Of a stretch of DNA of 64,000 nt, positions 43,916 to 53,318 are shown piece by piece. The stretch comes from Phycisphaerales bacterium (GTDB lineage: Bacteria > Planctomycetota > Phycisphaerae > Sedimentisphaerales > UBA12454). Position 1 is the stretch's first letter; the number at the start of each line of letters is the position of its first letter. A program made the position numbers and the translations under genes. The stretch covers positions 1 to 64,000 of the forward strand of contig PLMU01000010.1 of assembly GCA_003142595.1 (NCBI GenBank), written 5' to 3'. The notes under the pieces are model-generated. The model was given only the letters and a program-made list of their open reading frames with translations. It had not been told where the DNA came from and ran no database searches.

Positions 43916-44860
43916 ATGACAGAAGAAAAACGAGAAAGAAAAAGGCATAAACGCAAGCAGACCATTGTCGAACAATGGCTGGTATATGTTCTGCTGCGGA
44001 TATTTTTGTTTTTTGTCTGTTTGTTTCCTGTTGAAAAGGTTTTAAAGTTCGCCAAATTTCTTGGCAAGGGGTTCTGGAAGCATTATCGCAGCGGCAGAGA
44101 ACGAGCCATTGAAAATCTGCGCGCAAGTTTTCCGGATAAAGACGAAAAATGGATTGAGGAAACGGGCATACGGAGTTTTGAGAATTTAGTAATGTTCGCA
44201 GTGGATGTGGTTTTTTTGCCGCGAATAATACGAAAAGATAACTGGGAACAATATTCAAGCTATAAAAATGTCGAGCGGGTCAAATGGATGATGCAGGAAC
44301 ATCGGCCATTGCTGCTTGTTACGCCTCATTATGGGAATTTCGAGATAATAGGCTATCTGCTTGGAGAATTTGATTTCGATATTTACAGTATCGCAAGACC
44401 GCTGGATAATAAATTTATAAATAAATATCTCTATGACGTTCGGCAGCGCAGGGGACAGAAAATAATCGATAAAAAAGGCGCGACAGAGCAGGTGGAACAA
44501 ATTGTCCGACAGGGTTCGACATTGTGTTTTGTCGCAGACCAGAACGCGGGCAAAAAAGGAATTTTTGTTGATTTTTTCGGCAGAAAGGCGAGCACATACA
44601 AAAGTATAGGCCTGCTGGCGATTCAATATAATCTGCCAATCGGCATTGGGGTAAGCAGAAGAGCCGGCGATCGCTTCTTTTTCGAAATGGAGATGACAAG
44701 ACTAATTATGCCGGAAGAATGGAAAGATAAAGACGACCCGCTGCATTGGATTACGCAGGAATATACCAAGGCGTTTGAAGATTCAATCCGCAAAGACCCG
44801 ACGCAATACTGGTGGATTCACAGAAGGTGGAAGACGAGACCAAAAGAAGAGAGACAATAG
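43916..44860 (+). CDS. LpxL/HtrB-family lipid A acyltransferase
   Basis: Inner-membrane acyltransferase of 314 residues that adds a secondary acyl chain to lipid A precursors. After a basic N-terminus and one membrane span (VLLRIFLFFVCLF), it has the catalytic H-x4-E motif in LLVTPHYGNFEIIGYLLG and the second family block LCFVADQNAGKKGIFVDFFG. The C-terminal YWWIHRRWKTRPKEE is also typical. It implies that this organism has an outer membrane with lipopolysaccharide. Confidence 0.92.
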   Translation: MTEEKRERKRHKRKQTIVEQWLVYVLLRIFLFFVCLFPVEKVLKFAKFLGKGFWKHYRSGRERAIENLRASFPDKDEKWIEETGIRSFENLVMFAVDVVFLPRIIRKDNWEQYSSYKNVERVKWMMQEHRPLLLVTPHYGNFEIIGYLLGEFDFDIYSIARPLDNKFINKYLYDVRQRRGQKIIDKKGATEQVEQIVRQGSTLCFVADQNAGKKGIFVDFFGRKASTYKSIGLLAIQYNLPIGIGVSRRAGDRFFFEMEMTRLIMPEEWKDKDDPLHWITQEYTKAFEDSIRKDPTQYWWIHRRWKTRPKEERQ

Positions 44861-44863
44861 TCG

Positions 44864-44928
44864 TCCCGATGCGTCGGGATCTGCGCTGCGGCTTCGACAA
44901 GATTAATTTAAAATCCGCCTCCGGCGGA
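44864..44928. repeat. Two short hairpins between the acyltransferase gene and argH
   Basis: TCCCGA-TGCG-TCGGGA at 44864-44879 and TCCGCC-TCC-GGCGGA at 44914-44928, both perfect. Neither has a T-run directly after it. They look like dispersed palindromes. Confidence 0.5.
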
Positions 44929-44996
44929 CAAGTTTAAGGTTTAAAATTTAAGATTTGCGGTTATAATTTCTAATAAATTATTAATCGGAGCAAATT

Positions 44997-46409
44997 ATGG
45001 CAGAGACGCAAAAAAGTCCACTAAGGGAGGGCATACGCTCCTGGGAACATCGGCTTGGCAAACCTACAAATTCTTTGGCAGTCGATTTTGTAGAGTCGCT
45101 ATCGTTCGATAAGCGGCTCTATAAGTATGATATCGTCGGCTCAATCGCGCACGCAGAGATGCTAAGCGAGAGAAAACTGCTTACGAAAGAAGAATTCAAG
45201 CAGATAAAAGACGCTCTTGTTGAAATATCTCACCAGATTTCCGAGGGCAAGTTCAAATTCGATAAGACTTATGAAGATATTCATATGGCAATCGAGGCTG
45301 CGCTGATATCGAAAATAGGCGAGGCGGGAAAGAAACTGCATACAGGCAGAAGCCGAAATGACCAGGTCGCAACGGATATGCGGCTGTGGATGCGCGACGA
45401 GATAGAATTAATACAGGCAAAAATAGCCCTGCTGCAAAAGGCATTTGTGAAACTGGCGGAGAAATATACGGCTAATATTATGCCGGCGTATACACATATG
45501 CAGCGGGCGCAGCCGATTTCCATCGCGGCTTATCTTTTGAGTTTTGTCGAACAGCTTCACCGCGATAGTCTGCGGCTGAAAAACTGCCGACTGCTTTTAA
45601 ACCTTTCGCCGCTTGGAAGCGGGGCGATTGCGGGGTCGTCACTGCCTTTGGATAGAAAACAAGTCTGCGGACTGTTGGGCTTTTCGGATATTACCTATAA
45701 TACGATTGATTCGGTTTCCGATAGAGATTTCTGCGCGGAGTTTATATTCGATAGCTGTTTAATCTCGGCGCATCTGTCGAAACTGGCGGAAGACTGGATT
45801 ATTTTTTCGACGACGGAATTCGATTTTATACGTATTGACGACGCGTTCTGCACATCGTCGAGTATGATGCCGCAGAAGCGCAATCCAGATATGCTCGAAT
45901 TGATTCGCGGCAAGACGGGAACGCTTTACGGTTCGCTTATGGCGATTCTTACGATATTGAAGGCGCAGCCATCGGGCTATAACCGCGACCTGCAGGAAGA
46001 CAAGGTGCATACTTTTAAGGCATCGGATACGATAGAGGCCTGCCTGGATATGGCCTGCGCGATAGTTGATAATACGAGTTTTAAACATGAGAAGATTTCG
46101 GCAGGACTTGATAAGGGATTTCTGGACGCGACAGCACTGGCGGAATACCTTGTTAAAAAGGGAGTGGCTTTCCGGACGGCACACGGAATCGTCGGCAGTC
46201 TTGTCGCTCAATGCGAAAAAGACGGCAAGGCTCTTGCAGATGTTTCGATAGAACAATTCAAAAAGTTCAGTAATGTTATCGGCGAGGATGTTTATCAGTG
46301 CCTGGGCAGTAAGAATGTGGCCGCTTCGTACGCAACGGCAGCGGCTGCGTCGCCGGGGCAGATGATTGAGCAGATAAATTACTGGAAAAAACAGTTCGCA
46401 AAACAATGA
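44997..46409 (+). CDS. argH: Argininosuccinate lyase
   Basis: Last enzyme of arginine synthesis, splitting argininosuccinate into arginine and fumarate. The 470 residues have the superfamily signature TSSSMMPQKRNPDMLELIRG (~285-304) and the substrate-binding HTGRSRNDQVATDMRLW (~115-131) and AYTHMQRAQPIS (~164). The stop overlaps the thiL start by four bases (ATGA), so the two are coupled. A candidate N-acetylglutamate synthase gene lies 2.3 kb downstream. Confidence 0.97.
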   Translation: MAETQKSPLREGIRSWEHRLGKPTNSLAVDFVESLSFDKRLYKYDIVGSIAHAEMLSERKLLTKEEFKQIKDALVEISHQISEGKFKFDKTYEDIHMAIEAALISKIGEAGKKLHTGRSRNDQVATDMRLWMRDEIELIQAKIALLQKAFVKLAEKYTANIMPAYTHMQRAQPISIAAYLLSFVEQLHRDSLRLKNCRLLLNLSPLGSGAIAGSSLPLDRKQVCGLLGFSDITYNTIDSVSDRDFCAEFIFDSCLISAHLSKLAEDWIIFSTTEFDFIRIDDAFCTSSSMMPQKRNPDMLELIRGKTGTLYGSLMAILTILKAQPSGYNRDLQEDKVHTFKASDTIEACLDMACAIVDNTSFKHEKISAGLDKGFLDATALAEYLVKKGVAFRTAHGIVGSLVAQCEKDGKALADVSIEQFKKFSNVIGEDVYQCLGSKNVAASYATAAAASPGQMIEQINYWKKQFAKQ

Positions 46410-47317
46410 GCGGCGGCGAAACTGAACTTGTTAAATACTTCGCGGCAAAAGGAAAATTGAGCCGGTCGAAATTCCCCATAGGTATCGGCGACGATATGGC
46501 ACAAATCAAATTGCCGAAAGGCGGGTCAGTTCTTATCACAACAGATATGCTTCTGGACGGGGTGCATTTCGATACGAAAAAAACGAGCCTTGAACAAATC
46601 GGCTATAAATCTATGGCGGCAAGTCTGAGCGATTGCGCAGCGATGGCGACAATTCCGCTTGCGGCGGTTGTTTCGGTTGGGCTGCCGAGAAATTTCGGCT
46701 CTCAAAAATTAAAAAGACTGCACAAAGGAATACTTGTTGCGATGAAAAAGTATAACTGCCCGCTTGTGGGCGGGGATATGACAAGCTGGACTAAACCTTT
46801 GGCGATTAGCGTATCGATGTTGAGTGTGCCGGGGAAAACAAAGCCTGTCAAAAGAAGCACGGCAAAAGCCGGTGATATGATTTGCGTGACGGGGACTTTG
46901 GGCGGGTCATTAGCAGGCAAACATCTTGTTTTCGAGCCGCGAATCAAAGAGGCTTTGGCGATTGCCGAGGCGGGAGCAAATTCGATGATGGATATCAGCG
47001 ACGGACTGAGCACAGACCTTAATCATATTTGCAGATTGAGCAAAAAAGGCGCAATTGTATATGCCGATAAAATTCCAGTTTCTAAAAACTCAAAAATATT
47101 AAATAACGCTTTAAACGATGGGGAAGATTTTGAATTGCTTTTCACGATGCCGCAGAAGAAATTCAAACGGCTTAAGAAACAATGGAGATTTAAAACGAAA
47201 ATCACAGAAATTGGCAAAATCACTTCAGGGAATAAAGTGAAAATAGAAATAAATAAAAAAATCAGGGTTCTTCTTCCCGGCGGATATGACCATTTAAAAG
47301 AAAATTCGAAATCCTAA
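46406..47317 (+). CDS. thiL: Thiamine-monophosphate kinase
   Basis: Phosphorylates thiamine monophosphate to thiamine diphosphate, the final step of cofactor synthesis. The 303-residue protein has the PurM-like fold motifs IGIGDDMAQIKLP, VLITTDMLLDGVHF and VGGDMTS, with DISDGLSTDLNHIC (~193) in the second half. It overlaps argH and is directly followed by tsaE, whose ATG begins right after the thiL stop codon. Confidence 0.95.
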   Translation: MSGGETELVKYFAAKGKLSRSKFPIGIGDDMAQIKLPKGGSVLITTDMLLDGVHFDTKKTSLEQIGYKSMAASLSDCAAMATIPLAAVVSVGLPRNFGSQKLKRLHKGILVAMKKYNCPLVGGDMTSWTKPLAISVSMLSVPGKTKPVKRSTAKAGDMICVTGTLGGSLAGKHLVFEPRIKEALAIAEAGANSMMDISDGLSTDLNHICRLSKKGAIVYADKIPVSKNSKILNNALNDGEDFELLFTMPQKKFKRLKKQWRFKTKITEIGKITSGNKVKIEINKKIRVLLPGGYDHLKENSKS

Positions 47318-47785
47318 ATGCGAAATTCGAAACAAATGGAAGAAATAATTTCAGATTCTGTTGAAAAGACTTTTGAGATCGGCAAAAGGATAGGTGAGTT
47401 GCTTGAGGCAGAGAAGATTGTCTGCCTGACTGGGCCTTTGGGCAGCGGCAAGACGAGCCTGGTCAAAGGTATCGCGGCAGGAATGGGAGCGACAAGGCCA
47501 AAACTTGTGAATAGTCCGACTTTCGTGATTATCAATGAATACGAGGGCAGATTAAATATTTATCATATCGACGCATACCGAATAAACACAATCGCGGAGT
47601 TTGCGGCTTTGGGATTCGAAGATTTATCAGGACCTGAATCGGTTGTTCTTATAGAATGGGCCGACAAAGTTGCCGGGGCACTTAAAGGATTCGACTGCAT
47701 ATATATAGATATGCAGCATAACGGGGTTAGCAGCAGAAAAATCAAAATCAGCGGCTTGAAAGATTCGCAAACGTTAAAAGACTGA
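47318..47785 (+). CDS. tsaE: tRNA threonylcarbamoyladenosine ATPase subunit TsaE
   Basis: A 155-residue P-loop protein needed for the t6A tRNA modification. The Walker A motif is LTGPLGSGKTSLVKGIA, and the family segments PTFVIINEYEG, YHIDAYR and VLIEWADK are present. The start codon abuts the thiL stop, and an internal Met six codons in could also serve. It closes the argH-thiL-tsaE group. Confidence 0.95.
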   Translation: MRNSKQMEEIISDSVEKTFEIGKRIGELLEAEKIVCLTGPLGSGKTSLVKGIAAGMGATRPKLVNSPTFVIINEYEGRLNIYHIDAYRINTIAEFAALGFEDLSGPESVVLIEWADKVAGALKGFDCIYIDMQHNGVSSRKIKISGLKDSQTLKD

Positions 47786-47915
47786 TTTTTTATCCCAATT
47801 TTGCATTTAACTTTTTATTTTCTATATTCTCAAGGGCGAATGTATGTATATGGAAAGATATTTTCGGACTCTTATTAAATAAAAAATGAATTTTTATGGG
47901 GCGTAAAAGGCGGTT

Positions 47916-47943
47916 TTGAGTAAAAAAAGGCTGATTAGATAAT
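47916..47943 (+). promoter_or_regulatory. Sigma70-like promoter of the pseudopilin gene
   Basis: TTGAGT at 47916-47921 and GATAAT at 47938-47943 with a 16-base spacer. It would give a leader of about 100 bases before the pseudopilin ATG. Confidence 0.5.
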
Positions 47944-48022
47944 AGATTAAGTCTAAAAGCCTGCTAACCGATAGCAGAGACAGGAAAATCGCTCTTAGTC
48001 GAAAATTAAAGAAAGTCCCAAC

Positions 48023-48040
48023 CCTTTATCAAAATAAAGG
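48023..48040 (+). promoter_or_regulatory. Hairpin covering the pseudopilin ribosome site
   Basis: CCTTTAT and ATAAAGG form a perfect seven-base-pair stem with a CAAA loop. The 3' arm contains the AAGG of the AAGGAG ribosome site, so translation may depend on opening this stem. A further GCTA/TAGC stem lies upstream in the leader near 47965-47980. Confidence 0.4.
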
Positions 48041-48049
48041 AGAAGTAAA

Positions 48050-48499
48050 ATGAAAAAACGAAGTGGGTTTACGCTGGTTGAAATATTAATTATCGTGATT
48101 ATCCTCGGCATTCTTGTTGCGATAGTAATACCGCAGTTCAGCCAAGCCAGTGAAGAGGCGAAGTTTTCAAACCTTGTAAACGACTTGCAGACTGTCCGGT
48201 CTCAGATTCAGCTTTATAAGCTTCAACATAAAACACAACTGCCTGGAACCCAAGGGCTGACCTTTCAATTAGCAATGACTAAATATACAAATTCAGACGG
48301 TGTTCCGGCAACGACACAATCACCGGCAGACAAGATGTATGGTCCTTACATTATGAGGATACCAACAAATCCATTCAATGACAGTAACGAAGTCCATACA
48401 GGTGCAGGCCCTAATACTTCATACGACAGCGGCTGGTATTTCAACACAACGACCGGTGGATTTAACGCAAACGATAACGCTGCTCACGCTGCACTGTAG
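48050..48499 (+). CDS. Type II secretion/type IV pilus-like pseudopilin
   Basis: A 149-residue prepilin. A short basic leader, MKKRSG, is cut by prepilin peptidase before FTLVEILIIVIILGILVAIV, which is the assembly helix. The globular part has the GspG-like features of planctomycete pseudopilins (PYIMRIPTNPFNDSNEV). It has its own promoter, leader and a strong terminator, so it is a single-gene unit, as is common for an abundant pilin. No secretion machinery genes are nearby. Confidence 0.88.
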   Translation: MKKRSGFTLVEILIIVIILGILVAIVIPQFSQASEEAKFSNLVNDLQTVRSQIQLYKLQHKTQLPGTQGLTFQLAMTKYTNSDGVPATTQSPADKMYGPYIMRIPTNPFNDSNEVHTGAGPNTSYDSGWYFNTTTGGFNANDNAAHAAL

Positions 48500-48544
48500 A
48501 ACGGGCGGCGAAACTCCGGCCGGAAAAACCGGGGAAAAGATATA

Positions 48545-48589
48545 GGCTGGTCAGTCCAGAAGTTGCGTGACTGACCGGCCATTTTTTTT
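48545..48589 (+). terminator. Strong intrinsic terminator of the pseudopilin gene
   Basis: GGCTGGTCAGT and ACTGACCGGCC form an 11-base stem (one G-T pair) followed by A and eight T. Confidence 0.9.
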
Positions 48590-48751
48590 AATTGAAAAAA
48601 TCGAGGTTATTTTTTGACGCTGATTTACACTGTATAAAAAATGTTGTAAGTTCTTTGAGGTGCTAAACAAATGACTTACGACTAAAATATATATAAAATT
48701 TATCCTTTAATATTTATTGCATAATCAGATTATAAAGTTATATTTTTCACT

Positions 48752-49204
48752 ATGATAGTAAGAAACGCAACAGTTAAAGATGTTGAAACGATTTATTCGC
48801 TAATCAGTCACAATGCGCAGTTTGATAAAATGCTGTTCCGCTCAAAGGTGTATATCTACGACAATTTGCAGATGTTCAGCGTTGCGGAAGTTGACGGAAA
48901 TATTGTCGGCTGCTGTGCTTTGCAGGTTATCTGGTCTGATTTGGCGGAATTGAAATCGCTTGCCGTCGATGAAAAATTCCAGGGCAAGGAAATCGGGAAA
49001 GCCTTAGTTGAACAGGCCGTCGAGCAGGCGAAAGTTATCGGCGTTCAAAAAATCTTTGCGCTGACACTTGTGCCGAAGTTTTTCGAAAAGCAGGGGTTTA
49101 CTATAGTTGACAAAAAAACGCTTCCAATGAAGGTTTGGAGCGATTGTGCCAAATGCACCAAACAGGAAAACTGTGACGAAACCGCAGTAGAAAAAGTTTT
49201 GTAG
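48752..49204 (+). CDS. GNAT acetyltransferase, probable small N-acetylglutamate synthase
   Basis: A single-domain GNAT protein of 150 residues. The acetyl-CoA site region is ELKSLAVDEKFQGKEIGKAL. The C-terminal part, FFEKQGFTIVDKKTLPMKVW then DCAKCTKQENCDE, with a cluster of cysteines, is like the short ArgA-type N-acetylglutamate synthases known in several bacterial phyla. It would start arginine synthesis, which fits with argH 2.3 kb upstream. Other amino-acid N-acetyltransferases cannot be ruled out. Confidence 0.8.
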   Translation: MIVRNATVKDVETIYSLISHNAQFDKMLFRSKVYIYDNLQMFSVAEVDGNIVGCCALQVIWSDLAELKSLAVDEKFQGKEIGKALVEQAVEQAKVIGVQKIFALTLVPKFFEKQGFTIVDKKTLPMKVWSDCAKCTKQENCDETAVEKVL

Positions 49205-49220
49205 GGGCAAACCGCTTTAT

Positions 49221-50189
49221 TTACCCGACTTGTTTTCGTTCAAACAGGGCGACTGCAAGCAGAATAAAAGCCGCCGTATAAAACAGGCCGTAGATTCCGC
49301 AGGACACAATATAGCCGTTGGTTATTGTAGCACTCTCCTCATATATGGCATCGCTAATCCAGAAAACCTGAAGGCTTGGGACTATTATTTTACCTATTTT
49401 AGCCCATAAATGGGCGTCAGCAAGTCTGCCGAAGATATAATCGCTCACAAGGCCGAGCAAAAACAGGCCGATGCAGCTACTTAAGGTAACAAGGACGTTA
49501 AACCGGGTGGAAAACATTATTGCCGCCGCCGTAAGCACAAAAAGCGCTATCAAAAGCAAAATTGAGGCATAAATATCAAATGCCGCTATTTTATTTCCGG
49601 CAGGATTGTATTTCCATTCATTGTCTATGAAAGCCAAAAAGGCGATTGAAATTGTCGCAAAAATAGAAATAAAAATTATGGCGGTAGAGGTGAATTTAAA
49701 ATCATAAAAGTAGTTAAGGAAAGTAGTTATGACAATAGGGAGAATTATAGTAACCCCTGCACAGAGCATTACGGTCATATCGTGAGTGTCGGAGGCATTA
49801 GTTAATACGCCATGCCTGATGGACATAAGCAGAGCTATCGTAAATATATAGTGGGCAAGGAGTAATGCGCCAATAACGCCGAAAAACTTACCTAACATGA
49901 AGATAAACCTCGGAACAGGCTTGGAAAGGGTGGTGATTATGGTTTTTGACTCAATTTCCTCGGTAATTGCTGCAGAAGCGGCGAAAATTGAGATGAACAA
50001 TCCGGCAATGAATAGCGTAGATAACCCTAATTCTCTTAAAAGCTTATTATCATCGTCCATCGTATACATTGTAAGCGATGGGTTAATAAAAAAGAGAAAC
50101 ACAGCCGCGGCAATAATAACTGCATAAACCGGCTGTCTGATTATCTCTACGAAAGTATTTTTAGTGATAGCAAAAAATTTGAAGAACAT
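49221..50189 (-). CDS. ABC-2 type transporter permease
   Basis: Membrane protein of 322 residues with about six to seven hydrophobic spans and the ABC-2 export feature ITEEIESKTIITTLSKPVPR after span two. That is a cytoplasmic coupling segment shared with the permease at 57793 (DIKHKQIYTVVTKPIRR). The ATG before FFKFFAITKN is chosen because GGAA lies seven bases upstream; two earlier in-frame starts would add up to six residues. No ATPase gene is adjacent, so it may use the ATPase encoded at 56580. Substrate unknown. Confidence 0.82.
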   Translation of the reverse strand: MFFKFFAITKNTFVEIIRQPVYAVIIAAAVFLFFINPSLTMYTMDDDNKLLRELGLSTLFIAGLFISIFAASAAITEEIESKTIITTLSKPVPRFIFMLGKFFGVIGALLLAHYIFTIALLMSIRHGVLTNASDTHDMTVMLCAGVTIILPIVITTFLNYFYDFKFTSTAIIFISIFATISIAFLAFIDNEWKYNPAGNKIAAFDIYASILLLIALFVLTAAAIMFSTRFNVLVTLSSCIGLFLLGLVSDYIFGRLADAHLWAKIGKIIVPSLQVFWISDAIYEESATITNGYIVSCGIYGLFYTAAFILLAVALFERKQVG

Positions 50190-50332
50190 AATATTTTCCA
50201 TTAACAATATTGTGCTGCAAGGCTTATCAATTATAATAACGTCTTTTATGCTTGTAGTAAAGCAACTTTATTGTATACTTTGGACACGAATATGAGTTCA
50301 GATAATTTTAATTTAAGGATAAACAAAAGGCC

Positions 50333-52369
50333 ATGATGCAGACCGAATACAGAAGGGCAGCTCACGTTTGTCTGGCAGCTCTTATATTGAGTGCGATTTT
50401 CTTTCCGGCCTGTTTTGTCCTGAGTAAAGTTACAGGAGTGTATGCACTGTTTGCATTGAGCTGGCAGATACTTGCCGCGGCAGTGATATGGGCCGTGCTT
50501 GCAGTGCAGTTCTACCAGAAGGCTCTTGCCGAACAGGAAAAACTCGATATCTCTCAGCTTGCTAAAGGCAGCGGAGGTGATACCATATTCGAGGCGCAAA
50601 AGACACATTCGGAACTTTTCGCAGTCGCGCAGAACAGGTTGAGAATTTTTGAAAAATGGTTTCTGCCGATTTTTTCAATTCTTATCGCAATATATCAGAT
50701 TGCTATCGGCGCATATCTTTTAAGAAGAACCATCACAGGTCGAACCGGCGAGGAATTCAATAACCTGCTGCTGGGAGCGGTTCTGGCCGCGGCGATAGCG
50801 TTTGTCAGCTTTTTGTTTTCGCTTTACTCTACAGGTTTGTCAACCGAGGAACGATGGCGGCCACTCAAAGCCGGCGGCAGTTTCTTCATGGCAACAACGA
50901 TTCTTTCTTTCGTCTGTGCGGCCGGGATGGCATTTGCGCAATTCAAAATCCAGATTGTTTTAATCGCTCTAAACTGGGTTGTGCCCAGTGTGCTCATACT
51001 CGTCGGCTGCGAAACGGCATTAAATTTCATATTCGATATATATCGGCCGCGGATTAAAGGCCAATACAGCAGCGTCGCTTTCGACAGCAGGCTTCTGGGC
51101 ACTATCTCCGCTCCGCACCGTATCCTGCGGACTGTCGCAAGTGTTATAGATTATCAGTTCGGCTTTAAAGTCTCCCAGACGTGGTTTTATAAAATAGTCG
51201 AGCAGGCCGTGATACCGCTGATAATTTTTTCAGCAATTATTCTTTATTTATTAAGCTGTGTTGCAATTATCGATCCTGAGTCGCAGGCAATAATCGAAAG
51301 ATTCGGCTCGCCTGTCGATTCACAGGGCAAGGTAAGGCTCGTTGGCCCCGGAATCACTTTCAAGCTGCCCTGGCCGTTCGGAATTACACAGGAATTTCCA
51401 ACAAAACAAATCCAGGAGATATATATAGGTTATACGCCTCGTGAGGACCAGGAAGGTCAAAAGCTGCCGCTGCTGTGGAACACCGAGCATTATAAAGAAG
51501 AGTATAATCTTTTGGTCGCGACGGAAGGCATGACCTCGCAGGAAAAAGGCGCTGTGCCTGTAAGCATTATCAGGGCGTCGATACCTGTGCAGTATCGTGT
51601 CGTTGACCTTTATAAATATTTGTATAATCACGCCGACAGCGAAGATGTCTTAAAAGCGATTTGCTATAAAGAGGTGGTGCAATATGTAGCGGGAGCCCAT
51701 ATTGAACCTGAAGACGAAAGCGTCAGCAAAGAAGAAAGTATGCTTGGGGCAGGCAGAGAAAAAGCCGCCGCGATAGTCGCTAAAAATATCCAGCAGCAGG
51801 CCGACAAGCAGGGGCTGGGCGTGGAAATAGTATTTATGGGCTTCGAAGGTTTTCATCCGCCGCCGGCAGTGGCTCAGGATTTTCAGGCGGTCAACGGAGC
51901 GGTGCAAAAGAAGCAGGCTTTGATACTTGAGGCGATATCGCGAAGAGACAGGATTTTTACCGGCAATGTCGGCTCAGTCAAACAGGCGATAGCATTACAT
52001 GAGCTTGCCGCCAAATATATGCAATCGCCGCAAAAAGGCCCGGAGTACGATAAAATAAAACTCCAGCTTGATAAGGCGTTTGACGGCGCAAGCGGCGAAC
52101 TGTTTGCCAAACTAAGGCAGGCTCAAAGTTATGCGTATGAAAAGGCAACGCTGGCGAAAGCCTCCGGTGAAAGATTCAGTCAGCAGTTGAAAGCATACCA
52201 GGCATCCAAGAGAATTTATATGCATGAGCTTAAAATGAGTATGCTGGAAGAGTCTCTGCCAGGCATAAGAAAATATATCGTTTTCCCGGGCGGCGATAAA
52301 GAGGTAACAATTGTTGACCTGCAGGAAAAACTTGTTCCGAGCCTCTATGATGTTGGGACGGGCAAATAA
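50333..52369 (+). CDS. HflK-like SPFH protein with multi-span N-terminus
   Basis: A 678-residue membrane protein. The first ~320 residues hold about eight hydrophobic segments, which is unusual since HflK normally has one. An SPFH/Band-7 domain follows (VAIIDPESQAIIERFGSPVD, RLVGPGITFKLPWPFGI) with a long coiled C-terminal part. HflK/HflC complexes surround the FtsH protease in the membrane. It is the first of three SPFH genes in a row and is 40 bases before the second. The extra membrane part may anchor or gate the complex; that is inferred. Confidence 0.85.
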   Translation: MMQTEYRRAAHVCLAALILSAIFFPACFVLSKVTGVYALFALSWQILAAAVIWAVLAVQFYQKALAEQEKLDISQLAKGSGGDTIFEAQKTHSELFAVAQNRLRIFEKWFLPIFSILIAIYQIAIGAYLLRRTITGRTGEEFNNLLLGAVLAAAIAFVSFLFSLYSTGLSTEERWRPLKAGGSFFMATTILSFVCAAGMAFAQFKIQIVLIALNWVVPSVLILVGCETALNFIFDIYRPRIKGQYSSVAFDSRLLGTISAPHRILRTVASVIDYQFGFKVSQTWFYKIVEQAVIPLIIFSAIILYLLSCVAIIDPESQAIIERFGSPVDSQGKVRLVGPGITFKLPWPFGITQEFPTKQIQEIYIGYTPREDQEGQKLPLLWNTEHYKEEYNLLVATEGMTSQEKGAVPVSIIRASIPVQYRVVDLYKYLYNHADSEDVLKAICYKEVVQYVAGAHIEPEDESVSKEESMLGAGREKAAAIVAKNIQQQADKQGLGVEIVFMGFEGFHPPPAVAQDFQAVNGAVQKKQALILEAISRRDRIFTGNVGSVKQAIALHELAAKYMQSPQKGPEYDKIKLQLDKAFDGASGELFAKLRQAQSYAYEKATLAKASGERFSQQLKAYQASKRIYMHELKMSMLEESLPGIRKYIVFPGGDKEVTIVDLQEKLVPSLYDVGTGK

Positions 52370-52409
52370 CAATAGATATGATATCAACGAAAGTTAAGGA
52401 TATAGCAGT

Positions 52410-53315
52410 ATGAAAAATTTTGCGGTTATAGTTCTGGTTGTCCTGATTGTCGGGATTATGATGCTCTATCTGGTCTCGTTTCAGGTTCGCCAGTCAGAAA
52501 TGGCGCTGGTTCTTACCTTCGGCAAACCCACCCGGCCGATAACTGAGCCGGGCTGGAGATTAAAATGGCCTGCCCCAATTCAGACGCTGGTCAAATACGA
52601 TGCAAGGCAATTGCTCTTTGAAGGTGTCGAAGAAGAAACGGTTACAAAAGGCGGAGAACCAATTATTGTTCAAACTTATATTGTGTGGCGAATCGCCGAG
52701 CCGATTAAATTTCGCGAGGCTGTGCGGGATGTACCGGCAGCCGAAAAACTGCTTAAAAGCCGGCTCCGCGATGTGCAGAATAAGGTTGTCGGAAAACATT
52801 ATTTCAGCGAGTTTGTCAACACCGACCGGGGCCAGATTAAATTCGGCGATATCGAAAGTGAAATGGCTCAGCTTATCGATGAGCCGGTAAAAGCGGCTTA
52901 TGGCATTAAGGTCGAATCTGTCGGAATTAAGATGCTCAAGGTGAGCGAAAAAGTTACGGAAGATGTATTTGCCCGGATGAGAGCCGACAGGAAACGCAAA
53001 ACCGAGGCCACTTTAGCGCAAGGCAGTGCCGAGGCGACACGAATAAAAAGCGATGCCGATTCGAAGATTACTGAACTGATGGCGGCCACCGAAGCCAGGG
53101 CAAAGGCTATCCGCGGCGCCGGCGATGCCGAGGCGGCACAGTATTATAAAATGTTAGAGGCCGACCCGGAATTCGCAATGTTCCTTCGTGAAATTGAAAC
53201 TCTGAAGAAAACCCTTAAGGAAAGAACGACCGTTGTTTTGCCGGCCGATGCCGAGCCTTTCAAACTGCTTAAAGAAATGCCGAAACTTGAACCTAAACAA
53301 GGTGCGACTAAATAA
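52410..53315 (+). CDS. HflC-like SPFH protein
   Basis: A 301-residue SPFH/Band-7 protein with one N-terminal membrane span (FAVIVLVVLIVGIMMLYLV). The domain start is VRQSEMALVLTFGKPTRPIT, then EPGWRLKWPAPIQTLVKYD. The coiled region ~180-260 is rich in Ala and Glu (AQGSAEATRIKSDADSKI), as in HflC. It sits between two other SPFH genes and leads into the third by three bases. Confidence 0.88.
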   Translation: MKNFAVIVLVVLIVGIMMLYLVSFQVRQSEMALVLTFGKPTRPITEPGWRLKWPAPIQTLVKYDARQLLFEGVEEETVTKGGEPIIVQTYIVWRIAEPIKFREAVRDVPAAEKLLKSRLRDVQNKVVGKHYFSEFVNTDRGQIKFGDIESEMAQLIDEPVKAAYGIKVESVGIKMLKVSEKVTEDVFARMRADRKRKTEATLAQGSAEATRIKSDADSKITELMAATEARAKAIRGAGDAEAAQYYKMLEADPEFAMFLREIETLKKTLKERTTVVLPADAEPFKLLKEMPKLEPKQGATK

Positions 53316-53318
53316 AAT

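Noticed and set aside
48600..48751. Sigma54-type promoter before the GNAT gene
   Set aside because: No TGGC-N-TTGC-type pair at the right spacing was found in this AT-rich stretch.
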